A DNA stretch of 64,000 nt from Archegozetes longisetosus. Lineage: Eukaryota; Arthropoda; Arachnida; Sarcoptiformes; Trhypochthoniidae. Both the position numbers and the translations under genes were made by a program. How positions within the stretch are numbered: the first letter of the stretch is position 1; each line of letters starts with the position of its first letter. Shown in pieces: positions 62,704 to 64,000 of this stretch. The notes below the pieces were generated by a model. That model had not been told where the DNA came from. It was given only the letters and a program-made list of their open reading frames with translations, and made no database searches. Location of the stretch: contig JAEMBT020000003.1 of assembly GCA_018873245.2 (NCBI GenBank), positions 4,545,843 through 4,609,842 of the forward strand. The letters are read 5' to 3'.

Positions 62704-62915
62704 ATAATAATTGACAATAGCAACAAGAAAAAGACTGTTGCTATTGTAAATCTGCCTGTTACGCACATTAATTTTCTGTCAAATTTTGTCTAATATTTTC
62801 TTTCATTACTATATCGAATATTCTATATGTTTGTTAATATCTCAACATATTATGGTCTGATGACAAGCATGCAGTCACAACATATCACTTCTGGTTGCTA
62901 TCGCAGATCATCAAG
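62704..62915 (+). mobile_element. inverted-repeat element family 1, copy D
   Basis: Begins ATAATAATTGACAATAGCAA then CAAGAAAAAG and ends TTCTGGTTGCTATCGCAGAT. The interior is closely similar to the copy at 29100 (TATGTTTGTTAATAT, GGTCTGATG, CACAACATATCACTTCTGG). Confidence 0.8.
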
Positions 62916-64000
62916 TTTTCGATTAACAATAATAGCTTTATATGATTTTTATGAGATTAAAACACTTAACAAATGATGATTGATTTTAATAGAAGAGTCG
63001 TTAGAGTTTTTGAGATAGTCATAAACGATAAAATAATGCATTTTCGAGTCATAACTTGAGTAGGATGGTAATAAGAAAAACAATCTATTTTTATAAACCT
63101 TAAAACCCAATCAAAATCTATTTCGACTTATTTAAACAAAAAATTCACTTCTGAGCTAGATTAACAAAGATTTTAGCCTAATTCGATATAAATTTGTTGA
63201 TCGTTGTAATAATGGAGTAAAGACATAATAATGCCTCAATTTTCTATAAGCATTACGATATAATCTCATGTTTTGTTCAATTCAAGTCCAGTCTTGTGCA
63301 CAAATTATTACGAAAACGCCCACAACAAATACAGAATCGTTTTTTGCTATCGTTCTAAAGCAAAAAACTTTTTAATTTTAAGCACAAAAGAGGATAAACT
63401 AAATCCCTATTAGAATATCCATACCGTAAAGCATTGCAAAAGAATTGAAGATTTTGATAAAATTTTCATAGTTTGTTACTTATCTCAAACTTTTGCGTCA
63501 AACATTAAATGAAGTAATTTTTTCCAAAAATAAGAAGAGATCAGATGAACAAAGCATATCCTGATTCTTATTTGAGCTAGTAATATCTCATTAATTGATA
63601 TCGGAAATAACTAATGACTTGATTTTTATATGAGTTACATAAAAAGATGTTTATATGGAGTAGGCTGTAAGAGTCTCTCACAAGTCAGTTCCGAAGAGGG
63701 CTGACTCTACAGATCAGCAGTGTCTTCATCCCTAATTATATGAAAAGAATGATTTCGAATTGAATTTACGGTCAAGAAATCCTTTATTCAGTAGTTGAGT
63801 ACCCTCTCTATTCTGAACAAACCAATATAATCTACTAATTGTACTAGAACTAGGATCTATACAATACTTCTTATCCGTAATACTATTACAAGACCTGATA
63901 CCACAAAAAACAACAGTTTTTGCAATACCATATTAAACCTAATTATTTTACTATTAATGCATGTTTGAAAGATATATATCTTAATAGTGTAACAAATGCA
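62916..64000. other. intergenic, no gene seen
   Basis: AT-rich DNA to the window edge with no supported feature. Confidence 0.5.

Overview
The window is nuclear DNA of an arthropod. It is AT-rich (roughly 70% by eye), with spliceosomal introns, microsatellites and small inverted-repeat elements. The arthropod assignment rests on three genes: a SIFamide precursor, an ecdysis-triggering-hormone (ETH) precursor, and a two-RRM protein of the couch potato / MEC-8 / RBPMS family. The sequence does not fix the class. A single ETH copy argues against most insects; a crustacean or chelicerate fits better, but this is inference.

Layout. 1-6.4 kb: no gene, one reversed copy of a ~210-bp inverted-repeat element. 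6.46-10.57 kb (+): a complete small gene with TATA box, non-coding first exon and three coding exons. It encodes a 144-residue secreted precursor with a four-cysteine peptide cut out by dibasic sites and a C-terminus ending in RFQF-GR-V. I could not assign it to a named family; it is the best candidate for something undescribed. 12.1-13.8 kb (-): ETH precursor, three coding exons. 17.3-17.9 kb (-): SIFamide precursor, two coding exons, TATA/initiator promoter and poly(A) signal. So three secreted peptide precursors lie within about 11.5 kb.

22.07-55.98 kb (-): the couch potato/MEC-8-like gene, 11 coding exons and 336 residues. Ten exons lie in 3.3 kb (22.07-25.39 kb). The first coding exon is 30.5 kb away at 55.9 kb, so about half the window is one intron. 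Exon phases join without a break. The gene has a GC-AG intron, a 33-bp microexon and a NAGNAG acceptor. A possible 5' UTR exon lies at 56.6 kb and a GC-rich island at 57.3-57.5 kb.

The large intron and flanks hold three further forward copies of the inverted-repeat element (a fourth forward copy is at 62.7 kb), pogo-like miniature elements at 38.5 and 48.0 kb, a pre-miRNA-like hairpin at 42.9 kb, several minisatellites and long GA/TC/ATT microsatellites. No tRNA, rRNA, CRISPR or transposase gene was recognised. Most long open frames here are of the length expected by chance in AT-rich DNA and are not called.
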